From positions 1 to 49,526 of the forward strand of contig SVMZ01000022.1 in the NCBI GenBank assembly GCA_015067185.1: DNA of 49,526 nt, read 5' to 3'. The notes beneath the pieces are model-generated. The model was not told the DNA's origin. It made no database searches and worked only from the letters and a program-made list of their open reading frames with translations. Shown one piece after another: positions 15,585 through 23,176 of the stretch. This stretch comes from Oscillospiraceae bacterium (lineage in GTDB: Bacteria; Bacillota; Clostridia; Oscillospirales; Ruminococcaceae). The position numbers were made by a program, and so were the translations under genes. Each line of letters begins with the position of its first letter. Position 1 is the first letter of the stretch.

Positions 15585-17579
15585 ATGCAAAGAATAGGCG
15601 TATTCGTATGCTGGTGCGGAAGCAACATTGCAGGAACGGTTGATGTTCACGCTGTGGCAGATGCTCTTAAAAACGAACCCGGAGTCGTTTTCTCCACCCA
15701 GTACCAGTATATGTGCTCCCAGGCAGGTCAGGATATGATCAAAGAGGCCATCAAAGAACATAGGCTCTCCGGCATTGTAATCTGCTCCTGCTCCCCCCGT
15801 ATGCACGAGGCAACATTCCGCAAGACAGCTCAGGCTGCAGGTCTCAACCCCTATATGGTAGAGATCGCCAACATCCGCGAGCAGTGCTCCTGGATCCATA
15901 AAGATATGGCAGAAGGCACCGAGAAGGCTATCATCCTCGGTAAGGCTGCTATTGCAAAAGTTAACCTCAACGCTCCCCTCACCCCGGGAGAGAGCCCTGT
16001 AACCAAGCGCGCTCTCGTTATCGGCGGCGGTATTGCAGGTATCCAGACCGCTCTGGATATTGCAGATGCAGGCTTCGAGGTAGATATTGTTGAAAAGAAT
16101 CCCACCATCGGCGGCAAGATGGCTCAGCTGGACAAGACATTCCCCACACTTGACTGCGCAGCCTGTATCCTCACACCGAAAATGGTTGACGTTGCACAGC
16201 ACGAGAAGATCCGTATCTTCTCCTTCAGCGAAGTAACAGAAGTAAAGGGCTTTGTTGGCAACTTCACAGCCAGAATCATGAAGAAGGCACGCTATGTTCG
16301 TGAAGACATCTGCACAGGCTGCGGACTCTGCACAGAAAAATGTCCTCAGAAGAAGGTTCCCAACGAGTTCAACCTCGGCATGGATAACCGCCGTGCTGTA
16401 TACATCCCCTTCGCTCAGGCTGTTCCCAAGGTAGCCACCATCGATCCCAACTACTGCACAATGCTCAAGAGCGGCAAGTGCGGTCTCTGTGCAAAGGTCT
16501 GTACCGCCGGTGCTATCGACTACAAGCAGAAGGATGAATTCATCGAAGAGAAATACGGCGCAATTGTTGTTGCAACCGGCTTCAACCCCATCAGCATGGA
16601 AAAATACGATGAGTTCGCATACAACCAGTCCAAGGATGTTGTTACATCCCTTGAGTATGAGCGTATCATGAACGCCGCAGGCCCCACCGCAGGTAAACTG
16701 CTTCGTCCCTCCGACGGCAAGCATCCTCACACCATCGTTTTCGTACAGTGCGTAGGTTCCCGCTGCGCTGCCTGTGACGAAAGGGGTAAGGAATATTGCT
16801 CCAAAATCTGCTGCATGTATACAGCAAAACACGCAATGCTCACCAGAGATAAATATCCTGACACCGACGTATATGTATTCTACATCGACGTAAGAACACC
16901 TGGTAAGAACTTCGACGAGTTCTATCGCCGTGCTGTTGAAGATTACGGTGTACATTATATCAAGGGTATGGTTGGTAAGGTTACACCGGATGGTGACAAG
17001 CTTATCGTCCGTGGTTCCGATCTGATTGGCAACAAGCAGCTGAACATCGAGGCTGATATGGTAGTTCTTGCCGCTGCAATCGAGCCGGATAAATCCGCAC
17101 GTCCTCTTGCAACGATGCTCACCGCAAGCATGGATACCAACGACTTCTTTACCGAAGCTCACCCGAAGCTCCGTCCTGTAGAGAGCCCCACAGCAGGTGT
17201 ATTCCTCTCCGGCGCATGCCAGGGACCCAAGGATATCCCCGATACGGTTGCTCAGGCAGGTGCAGCAGCATCCAAGGTTATCGGTCTGCTTGCCAAGAAC
17301 AAGCTCACAGGTAACCCCTGCGTTGCAAAATCCGATGAGCTTATGTGTAACGGCTGCTCCTCCTGCGAGAGAGTATGTCCTTACGGCGCAATCACCTATG
17401 TTGATAAAGAATTCCGTATGCCCAACAGAACCACATTGGTACGCCGTGTTGCTTCTGTCAACGAGGCTGTCTGCCAGGGCTGCGGCGCTTGCACAGTAGC
17501 CTGCCCGTCCGGCGCAATGGACCTCAAGGGCTTTGCAAACAAACAAATTATGGCGGAGGTTGATGCAATATGCAAGTAA
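15585..17579 (+). CDS. hdrA: HdrA flavin/iron-sulfur bifurcating-type subunit
   Basis: A 664-residue complete HdrA. It has an N-terminal domain with CWCG (9-12) and CSCSP (68-71), an FAD Rossmann motif GGGIAG (147-152) with the typical HdrA block LDCAACILTPKMVDV. A ferredoxin insert follows (CTGCGLCTEKCP and CGLCAKVC), and two more [4Fe-4S] motifs close the protein (CNGCSSCERVCP near 588, CQGCGACTVACP near 631). In HdrABC complexes HdrA's FAD splits electron pairs between a high- and a low-potential acceptor. It overlaps mvhD by 10 bases. All cluster-binding cysteines seem present, so it should be active. The bifurcation role is known for the family and inferred here. Confidence 0.92.
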   Translation: MQRIGVFVCWCGSNIAGTVDVHAVADALKNEPGVVFSTQYQYMCSQAGQDMIKEAIKEHRLSGIVICSCSPRMHEATFRKTAQAAGLNPYMVEIANIREQCSWIHKDMAEGTEKAIILGKAAIAKVNLNAPLTPGESPVTKRALVIGGGIAGIQTALDIADAGFEVDIVEKNPTIGGKMAQLDKTFPTLDCAACILTPKMVDVAQHEKIRIFSFSEVTEVKGFVGNFTARIMKKARYVREDICTGCGLCTEKCPQKKVPNEFNLGMDNRRAVYIPFAQAVPKVATIDPNYCTMLKSGKCGLCAKVCTAGAIDYKQKDEFIEEKYGAIVVATGFNPISMEKYDEFAYNQSKDVVTSLEYERIMNAAGPTAGKLLRPSDGKHPHTIVFVQCVGSRCAACDERGKEYCSKICCMYTAKHAMLTRDKYPDTDVYVFYIDVRTPGKNFDEFYRRAVEDYGVHYIKGMVGKVTPDGDKLIVRGSDLIGNKQLNIEADMVVLAAAIEPDKSARPLATMLTASMDTNDFFTEAHPKLRPVESPTAGVFLSGACQGPKDIPDTVAQAGAAASKVIGLLAKNKLTGNPCVAKSDELMCNGCSSCERVCPYGAITYVDKEFRMPNRTTLVRRVASVNEAVCQGCGACTVACPSGAMDLKGFANKQIMAEVDAICK

Positions 17580-18004
17580 ACGGATATAAACCCCTTATCG
17601 TGGCATTTTGCTGCAACTGGTGCTCCTATGCAGGTGCTGACCTTGCAGGAAGCAACCGTCTCAGCTATCCCGCAGAGGTAAAGATCATTCGTGTACCCTG
17701 CTCCTGCCGTGTAAACCCCATGTTTATACTGCGCGCATTCCAGCGCGGCGCTGACGGTGTTATCCTTTGCGGATGTCATCCCGGCGACTGCCACTACACC
17801 TCCGGAAACTATTTCACACGCCGCAGAATGGCTGCTCTCTTCTCCATGCTGGACTTCCTTGGAATTGAGAGAGCGCGTACCCGCGTTGAGTGGGTATCCG
17901 CTGCTGAGGGCGCAAAGTTTGCCGCAACAATGAACGATTTCGTTGAGACTGTAGCAGCTCTTGGCGAAAACAAGAGACTGGAGGATCTGCGATGCAAAAG
18001 ATAA
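17570..18004 (+). CDS. MvhD/FloxD-type [2Fe-2S] subunit
   Basis: A 144-residue MvhD-family protein with the cysteine set FCCNWCS, PCSCRVNP and CGCHPGDCHY, which hold a [2Fe-2S] cluster. In methanogens MvhD links hydrogenase to HdrA; in Desulfovibrio-type loci the same domain (FloxD) links an NADH-oxidising module to HdrA. No hydrogenase gene is present here, while an FAD/NAD reductase follows two genes later, so the NADH link is favoured. It overlaps hdrA by 10 bases and the next gene by 13. Confidence 0.85.
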   Translation: MQVNGYKPLIVAFCCNWCSYAGADLAGSNRLSYPAEVKIIRVPCSCRVNPMFILRAFQRGADGVILCGCHPGDCHYTSGNYFTRRRMAALFSMLDFLGIERARTRVEWVSAAEGAKFAATMNDFVETVAALGENKRLEDLRCKR

Positions 18005-18981
18005 CACGCAAAATGCTGATAGATAAAGCCGCAGAGCTTCTGCAGAACGGTACTGTTGACCGTGTGCTCGGCTGGAAGAACGGTGAGTTCGTCTACGACG
18101 TTACTCCCGCACTTTTCACAGATGCCGAAGCTCTTGAAAAAGATTTTGTATATAACGATTTTTGCGGCGCAAACTTCTCTAAGTATCTTATAGCCGAAAC
18201 CCGCAAGCAGGGTGGAAAGGTTCTTGTTTTCCTCAAAACCTGTGATACATACAGCTTTAATCAGCTGCTCACCGAGCACAGATTTGACCGCGAAAAAGTA
18301 TACGCCGTAGGCATTCCCTGTGAAGGTATGGCCGATATCGAGAAAGTCAAGAAGGCTGTTGACGGCATCATTGCTGTTGACGGCAAGGATGACAAGATTG
18401 TGGTTACAAGCCTCTATGACGGAGACGTTGAGCTTGACGCACAGGCTGTTATGGCTGAGCGCTGCATCGTCTGCAAGAGCAAAAAGCACGTTGCTTATGA
18501 CGAGCTTATGGGCGAAGAGGGCGAAGTAATTGAATCTGCCCGTTTTGACGAGGTTGAAAAGCTGGAGAAGATGACCGCTGACGAGCGTTTTGCCTTCTGG
18601 CAGAACGAACTCTCCAAGTGTATCCGCTGCAATGCATGCCGTAACGTATGTCCTGCTTGCACCTGCGAAAAGTGCGTTTTCGATAACCCGGATTCCGGTG
18701 TTGAAAACAAGGCAGCAGCAGACAGCTTTGAAGAGAAGATGTTCCACATCATCCGTGCATTCCACGTTGCAGGACGCTGTACAGACTGCGGCGAGTGCTC
18801 CAGAGTTTGTCCGCAGAATATCCCCCTGCACCTTCTCAACAGAAAATTCATTAAAGATATCAACAGCTTCTATGGCGATTATCAGGCCGGAGCCGAGGTT
18901 GGAAGCCGCGCACCGCTGGTCAACTACACAACAGAAGACCTTGAGCCGGGCGAAGCTGTGGAGAAGGGAGCGAACAACTGA
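17992..18981 (+). CDS. Flox-type iron-sulfur subunit (F420-dehydrogenase-beta-like)
   Basis: A 329-residue cytosolic protein. The N-terminal 190 residues resemble coenzyme F420 hydrogenase/dehydrogenase beta domains (KVLVFLKTCDTYSFNQLL). The C-terminal part carries two [4Fe-4S] motifs, CIRCNACRNVCPACTCEKC near 206 and CTDCGECSRVCP near 263. Such proteins form part of Flox (flavin oxidoreductase) modules attached to HdrABC. It probably shuttles electrons from the NADH-oxidising subunit to MvhD/HdrA. It overlaps mvhD by 13 bases, and its stop shares one base with the next start, so it is strictly co-translated. The exact Flox letter is not assigned because the two Fe-S subunits are easily confused. 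Confidence 0.78.
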   Translation: MQKITRKMLIDKAAELLQNGTVDRVLGWKNGEFVYDVTPALFTDAEALEKDFVYNDFCGANFSKYLIAETRKQGGKVLVFLKTCDTYSFNQLLTEHRFDREKVYAVGIPCEGMADIEKVKKAVDGIIAVDGKDDKIVVTSLYDGDVELDAQAVMAERCIVCKSKKHVAYDELMGEEGEVIESARFDEVEKLEKMTADERFAFWQNELSKCIRCNACRNVCPACTCEKCVFDNPDSGVENKAAADSFEEKMFHIIRAFHVAGRCTDCGECSRVCPQNIPLHLLNRKFIKDINSFYGDYQAGAEVGSRAPLVNYTTEDLEPGEAVEKGANN

Positions 18982-20003
18982 TGCGTAAATGTTCAATCAG
19001 TGCCCTTGATGCGGTTTTTGCAAAAATTGCAGAGAGCATGACCCTCTATATCCCAGCTGACGACAAGAACGGCGCCGCTTATAAAAAGTGGGAGAGTGGA
19101 ATGCAGCTTGCTGATACCCTCAACACCGTTCGCAGCCCCAAAGATTTCTTCTTCCCCCAGATTGAGAATCTTATGGAGTTCAAAACCTCCGGAAAGACCA
19201 TCGAAGTGATCGATACCCGTGAGGCAAAGGAAGATTTTGTGGTTTTCGGTGTTCGTGCCTGCGATGTAAAGAGCTTTGAGGTTCTCGACAGAGTATTCCT
19301 CAGCGAGCCGGTAGACAGCTACTATGCTGAGCGCCGCGCACACGGTGTCATTGTGTCAATGGCATGTTCCAGACCCGCAGAGACCTGCTTCTGTCAGACT
19401 TTTGGTATTGATGCAGCAGCTCCCGCCGGCGATATCTCCTGTTGGAAAGACAGCGAAAATGTATATTTTGAAGCACAGACAGAGAAAGGCTCCGCTCTTC
19501 TCAATGTTATCGCAGACCTCACCGAGGAATGCGGCACAGAAAAGGTTGAAGAGCAGCAGGCAAAGACTCGCGAGATTATGAAGAAACTGCCCTTGGCAGA
19601 TCTCACCACCGAAGCTTTCGAGGGTGGAGACAAGACCATGGAATTCTTCAACATTCCCGAGTGGAAAGAACTCTCCGAGTCCTGCATTGGTTGCGGAACT
19701 TGTACATTCGTTTGCCCCACCTGTCAGTGCTATGACATCAAGGATTTCAACACAGGCAACGGTGTTGTCCGTTTCCGCTGCTGGGACTCCTGCATGTATT
19801 CCGATTTCACCCGTATGGCACACGGCAACAGCAGAAACTCTCAGGTTGAACGCTTCCGTCAGCGCTTTATGCACAAGCTTGTGTATTATCCCGCAAACAA
19901 CGACGGTATGTTCAGCTGCGTAGGCTGCGGCAGATGCCTCTCCAAGTGCCCCATCTCTATGAATATTGTTAAAGTTATGAAAACGATTGGAGGAAAGAAA
20001 TGA
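18981..20003 (+). CDS. Flox-type dicluster subunit (AsrA/HydB-like)
   Basis: A 340-residue protein of the family that includes sulfite reductase subunit A and sulfhydrogenase beta subunits. It has an N-terminal alpha/beta region with VFGVRACDVKSFEVLDRVF near 82, then CSRPAETCFCQTFG, and two [4Fe-4S] motifs: CIGCGTCTFVCPTCQC near 235 and CVGCGRCLSKCP near 315. It is the partner of the FAD/NAD reductase encoded next (four-base ATGA overlap), as in AsrA-AsrB and HydB-HydG pairs, and relays electrons from that flavin. No sulfite reductase (AsrC) or hydrogenase catalytic gene is nearby, so the pair serves the Hdr complex. Confidence 0.8.
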   Translation: MRKCSISALDAVFAKIAESMTLYIPADDKNGAAYKKWESGMQLADTLNTVRSPKDFFFPQIENLMEFKTSGKTIEVIDTREAKEDFVVFGVRACDVKSFEVLDRVFLSEPVDSYYAERRAHGVIVSMACSRPAETCFCQTFGIDAAAPAGDISCWKDSENVYFEAQTEKGSALLNVIADLTEECGTEKVEEQQAKTREIMKKLPLADLTTEAFEGGDKTMEFFNIPEWKELSESCIGCGTCTFVCPTCQCYDIKDFNTGNGVVRFRCWDSCMYSDFTRMAHGNSRNSQVERFRQRFMHKLVYYPANNDGMFSCVGCGRCLSKCPISMNIVKVMKTIGGKK

Positions 20004-20836
20004 TGAATACTCGCAACGAGCCATTGATTCCGAAGATCGGCGTTATAACTGATATCCGCATCGATACTCCGGACGTTAAAACCTTCCGTGTTGTAACACC
20101 GGACGGCCAGAAGGCTTTTGAGCATATGCCCGGACAGTGCGCAATGCTCTCCATCCCAGGCGTGGGTGAGGCAATGTTCTCCATCACCTCTTCTCCCACA
20201 AACACAGAGTTTATGGAGTTTTCCATTAAAAAGTGCGGATGTGTCACCGAGTGGCTGCATCAGGCAGAAGTTGGTCAGCAGGTGACCATCAGAGGACCTT
20301 ACGGCAACGGTTTCCCCGTTGACACCGCTTTCAAGGGACAGAATATGCTGTTCATCGCCGGCGGTATCGGACTCGCTCCTCTGCGCTCCGTCATCAACTA
20401 TGTCCGTCACTACAGAGACCGCTACGGCAAGATCGATATCGTATACGGTTCCCGCAGCATGAACGACCTGGTTGACTACAAAGAGATCATTGATGAGTGG
20501 TGCAACGACGACGGTATCAACGTTCACCTCACCATCGACCGTGAGCAGGAAGGCTGGGACGGTCACGTTGGTTTCGTTCCCAACTATGTAAAAGAGCTTG
20601 GCTTTGATACAGACAAGACTGCCATCCTCTGCGGACCTCCCATCATGATCAAGTTCACACTTGACGGACTCGCTTCCCTTGGTTTTGATAAAACACAGGT
20701 TTACACAACAATGGAGCTTCGTATGAAGTGCGGTATCGGTAAATGCGGACGCTGCAACATCGGCTCTAAGTATGTTTGCAAAGACGGACCGGTATTCCGT
20801 ATGGATGCGCTCTCTGAGCTGCCGGATGAGTATTAA
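20000..20836 (+). CDS. FAD/NAD(P)H-binding reductase subunit (FloxC/AsrB-like)
   Basis: A 278-residue ferredoxin-NADP reductase-type flavoprotein. It has the FAD-binding MFSITSSPT segment (about 55-63), the nucleotide-binding GGIGLAPLRSVI (about 117-128), CGPPIMI, and a C-terminal [2Fe-2S] site CGIGKCGRCNIG with a further Cys in YVCKDGP, as in PyrK/AsrB. This is the entry point for NADH (or NADPH; the sequence does not decide) into the complex. The ATG overlaps the preceding stop by four bases, behind GGAGG. It precedes frdB by 18 bases. Confidence 0.87.
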   Translation: MMNTRNEPLIPKIGVITDIRIDTPDVKTFRVVTPDGQKAFEHMPGQCAMLSIPGVGEAMFSITSSPTNTEFMEFSIKKCGCVTEWLHQAEVGQQVTIRGPYGNGFPVDTAFKGQNMLFIAGGIGLAPLRSVINYVRHYRDRYGKIDIVYGSRSMNDLVDYKEIIDEWCNDDGINVHLTIDREQEGWDGHVGFVPNYVKELGFDTDKTAILCGPPIMIKFTLDGLASLGFDKTQVYTTMELRMKCGIGKCGRCNIGSKYVCKDGPVFRMDALSELPDEY

Positions 20837-20854
20837 GAAAAGGAGAGAACCGAC

Positions 20855-21529
20855 ATGGAAAAGATGGTAAATATATTCTTGTTCGGAAAGCGTTATCAGG
20901 TTCCTGATAACCTTACGATCATGTGTGCTATGGAGTATGCGGGCTATCAGCTGGTTCGTGGCTGCGGTTGCCGTAACGGATTCTGCGGAGCTTGTGCAAC
21001 AATCTACCGCATTAAAGGTGAGCGTGAGCTGAAGGCTTGCCTCGCTTGCCAGACAAAGGTTGAGGACAATATGTATATTGCCACCCTGCCTTTCTTCCCG
21101 CTGATTAAGCAGGTTTATGATATCAATAAAGTATCTCCCACAGAACAGATCATGATGCAGCTCTATCCTGAAATTTACGCCTGCATCGGCTGTAACGCCT
21201 GCACCAAGGCCTGCACCCAGAGTCTGAATGTTATGCAGTATATCGCTTACGCACAGCGCGGCGAATACGAGCTCTGCGCAGAGGAATCCTTCGACTGTGT
21301 TATGTGCGGCGTATGTTCTTCCCGCTGCCCCGCAGGCATCTCTCATCCGCAGGTTGCCATGCTTGCCCGCCGTCTTAACGGAAAATATCTTGCTCCCGGC
21401 TGCGGACATCTTGATGAGCGCGTAAAAGAGATCAAAGACGGAACATTCAATGAGCTGATTGAAGCTCTTATGCAGAAGCCGGTTGAAGAACTTAAAGAGC
21501 TCTACAACAATCGTGACATCGAGAAATAA
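20855..21529 (+). CDS. frdB: Fumarate reductase iron-sulfur subunit, soluble type
   Basis: A 224-residue protein with an N-terminal plant-type [2Fe-2S] site (CGCRNGFCGAC near 46 with a second Cys pair in KACLAC) and a C-terminal dicluster: CIGCNACTKAC near 110 and CVMCGVCSSRCP near 150. Classical FrdB/SdhB ends with one [4Fe-4S] and one [3Fe-4S] cluster plus a quinone pocket against a membrane anchor. Here both C-terminal motifs have four cysteines, no anchor genes follow, and no CCG domain is fused. It therefore looks like an electron wire between the Hdr/Flox complex and FrdA in the cytosol. It is 14 bases before frdA. Confidence 0.8.
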   Translation: MEKMVNIFLFGKRYQVPDNLTIMCAMEYAGYQLVRGCGCRNGFCGACATIYRIKGERELKACLACQTKVEDNMYIATLPFFPLIKQVYDINKVSPTEQIMMQLYPEIYACIGCNACTKACTQSLNVMQYIAYAQRGEYELCAEESFDCVMCGVCSSRCPAGISHPQVAMLARRLNGKYLAPGCGHLDERVKEIKDGTFNELIEALMQKPVEELKELYNNRDIEK

Positions 21530-21543
21530 GGAGGGGCTGAATT

Positions 21544-23160
21544 ATGTATTCCGAAGAAATTATGAAATCCATAAAGGCGGTTGAGGCTAATCGCGAGAGC
21601 AACATCGCCTATGAGCCCGCCAGAATGACAGCAAAAGAGAAGGAAGATCTTCTCGCTGCCTACCATCCCGACTATAAGCAGGATGAATTTGAAGTTCTCA
21701 AAATAGGTCCCAACAAGGGGGAAAAAGTTCCCAAGGAACTGGCTGCAGTTCTGCAGGCAGGCAGCCGTATCACTGCTGATGCCGTTGACCTCACCAAACC
21801 CGATTACGACGTTGATGTTCTCGTTATCGGCGGCGGCGGCGCCGGTTCTTCCGCAGCTATTGAAGCTGATGAAGCCGGTGCAAGCGTTATGATCGTTACC
21901 AAGCTGCGCATCGGTGATGCCAACACCATGATGGCAGAGGGCGGCATCCAGGCAGCTGATAAGCCCAACGATTCCCCCGCAACACACTTTGTTGATGCCT
22001 TCGGCGGCGGTCACTTTGCTGCAAAGCGTGAACTTCTCTCCAAACTGGTTTGTGATGCTCCCGAAGCAATTCAGTGGCTCAGCAATCTCGGCGTAGAGTT
22101 CGATAAGGACGAGCAGGGCAATATGATCACCACCCACGGCGGCGGTACTTCCCGTAAGAGAATGCACGCCGCACGCGACTACTCCGGTGCTGAGATCATG
22201 CGTACCCTCCGCGATGAAGTTCTCAACCGTGGCATTCCCGTTGTCGATTTTACCGCTGCCATCGAGCTGATCCTCGATGAGAACGGTAACGCAGCAGGCG
22301 CTGTTCTGATGAACATGGAGACCAAGGAACTCTTGGTTGCCAAGGCAAAGACTGTTGTTATCGCTACCGGCGGTGCAGGTCGTATGCACTATCAGGGTTT
22401 CCCCACCTCCAACCACTATGGCGCAACAGCTGACGGTCTGGTTCTCGGCTATCGCGTAGGTGCAAAGCTGCTCTATGCCGATACTCTTCAGTATCACCCC
22501 ACCGGTGCTGCTTATCCTGAGCAGATTTTCGGTGCTCTTGTAACAGAAAAGGTTCGTTCCCTCGGTGCAAAGCTTGTTAACCGCGACGGTAAAGTATTTA
22601 TGCATCCGCTGGAGACCCGTGACGTTTCTGCCGCATCCATTATCCGTGAGTGCAACGACAGAGGCAACGGTGTCAATACCGGCAGCGGCCTTGGCGTATG
22701 GCTGGATACACCGATGATCGAGAAGATCGGCGGAGAAGGTACCATCCTTCGCCGCATCCCCGCTATGCATCGTATGTTTGCCAAATACGGCATCGATATC
22801 CGCTATGAACCTATTCTGATCTATCCGACCCTTCACTATCAGAACGGCGGACTTGACATTAATGTTGACGGTATGACCACCAACATCAACAACCTCTATG
22901 TAGCCGGCGAGGCTGTCGGAGGAATTCACGGACGTAACCGTCTGATGGGTAACTCTCTGCTTGATATCATTGTTTTCGGACGCAATGCAGGACAGAATGC
23001 TGCCGCAAAGAGCAAGAGCGTAACCGTTGGTGCTCTCACCCTCAAGCATATTGATGAGTTTGCTGCCATGCGTAAGGAGGCCGGTATTGATGGCGATGAA
23101 GTTTCCCCGAAGCTTCTCCCGTCCTATACTCACGGCAACCCCCGTCTTGAGAACAAATAA
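21544..23160 (+). CDS. frdA: Fumarate reductase flavoprotein, soluble type
   Basis: A 538-residue flavoprotein of the FrdA/SdhA/NadB family. An N-terminal extension of about 88 residues precedes the FAD motif GGGGAGSSAA (96-105). Catalytic landmarks follow: QYHPTGA, the ETRDVSAASI active-site Arg block and HGRNRLMGNSLL. The His that covalently holds FAD in membrane Frd/Sdh (SHTxAAEGG) is Asn127 here (ANTMMAEGG), so FAD should be non-covalent. The C-terminal helical domain of classical FrdA is mostly absent. Reaction: fumarate + 2e- + 2H+ -> succinate. L-aspartate oxidase (NadB) is the main alternative but is disfavoured by the paired frdB and fumarase and the lack of nadA/nadC. Confidence 0.82.
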   Translation: MYSEEIMKSIKAVEANRESNIAYEPARMTAKEKEDLLAAYHPDYKQDEFEVLKIGPNKGEKVPKELAAVLQAGSRITADAVDLTKPDYDVDVLVIGGGGAGSSAAIEADEAGASVMIVTKLRIGDANTMMAEGGIQAADKPNDSPATHFVDAFGGGHFAAKRELLSKLVCDAPEAIQWLSNLGVEFDKDEQGNMITTHGGGTSRKRMHAARDYSGAEIMRTLRDEVLNRGIPVVDFTAAIELILDENGNAAGAVLMNMETKELLVAKAKTVVIATGGAGRMHYQGFPTSNHYGATADGLVLGYRVGAKLLYADTLQYHPTGAAYPEQIFGALVTEKVRSLGAKLVNRDGKVFMHPLETRDVSAASIIRECNDRGNGVNTGSGLGVWLDTPMIEKIGGEGTILRRIPAMHRMFAKYGIDIRYEPILIYPTLHYQNGGLDINVDGMTTNINNLYVAGEAVGGIHGRNRLMGNSLLDIIVFGRNAGQNAAAKSKSVTVGALTLKHIDEFAAMRKEAGIDGDEVSPKLLPSYTHGNPRLENK

Positions 23161-23176
23161 GGGAGGATAAGCTGAA

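Noticed and set aside
17570..18004. MvhD as part of a hydrogenase-Hdr complex
   Set aside because: No hydrogenase large or small subunit lies anywhere in the operon; an NAD-binding flavoprotein takes that place.
21544..23160. L-aspartate oxidase (NadB)
   Set aside because: It is paired with an FrdB-like gene and fumC; nadA and nadC are not adjacent. It remains a weaker alternative.
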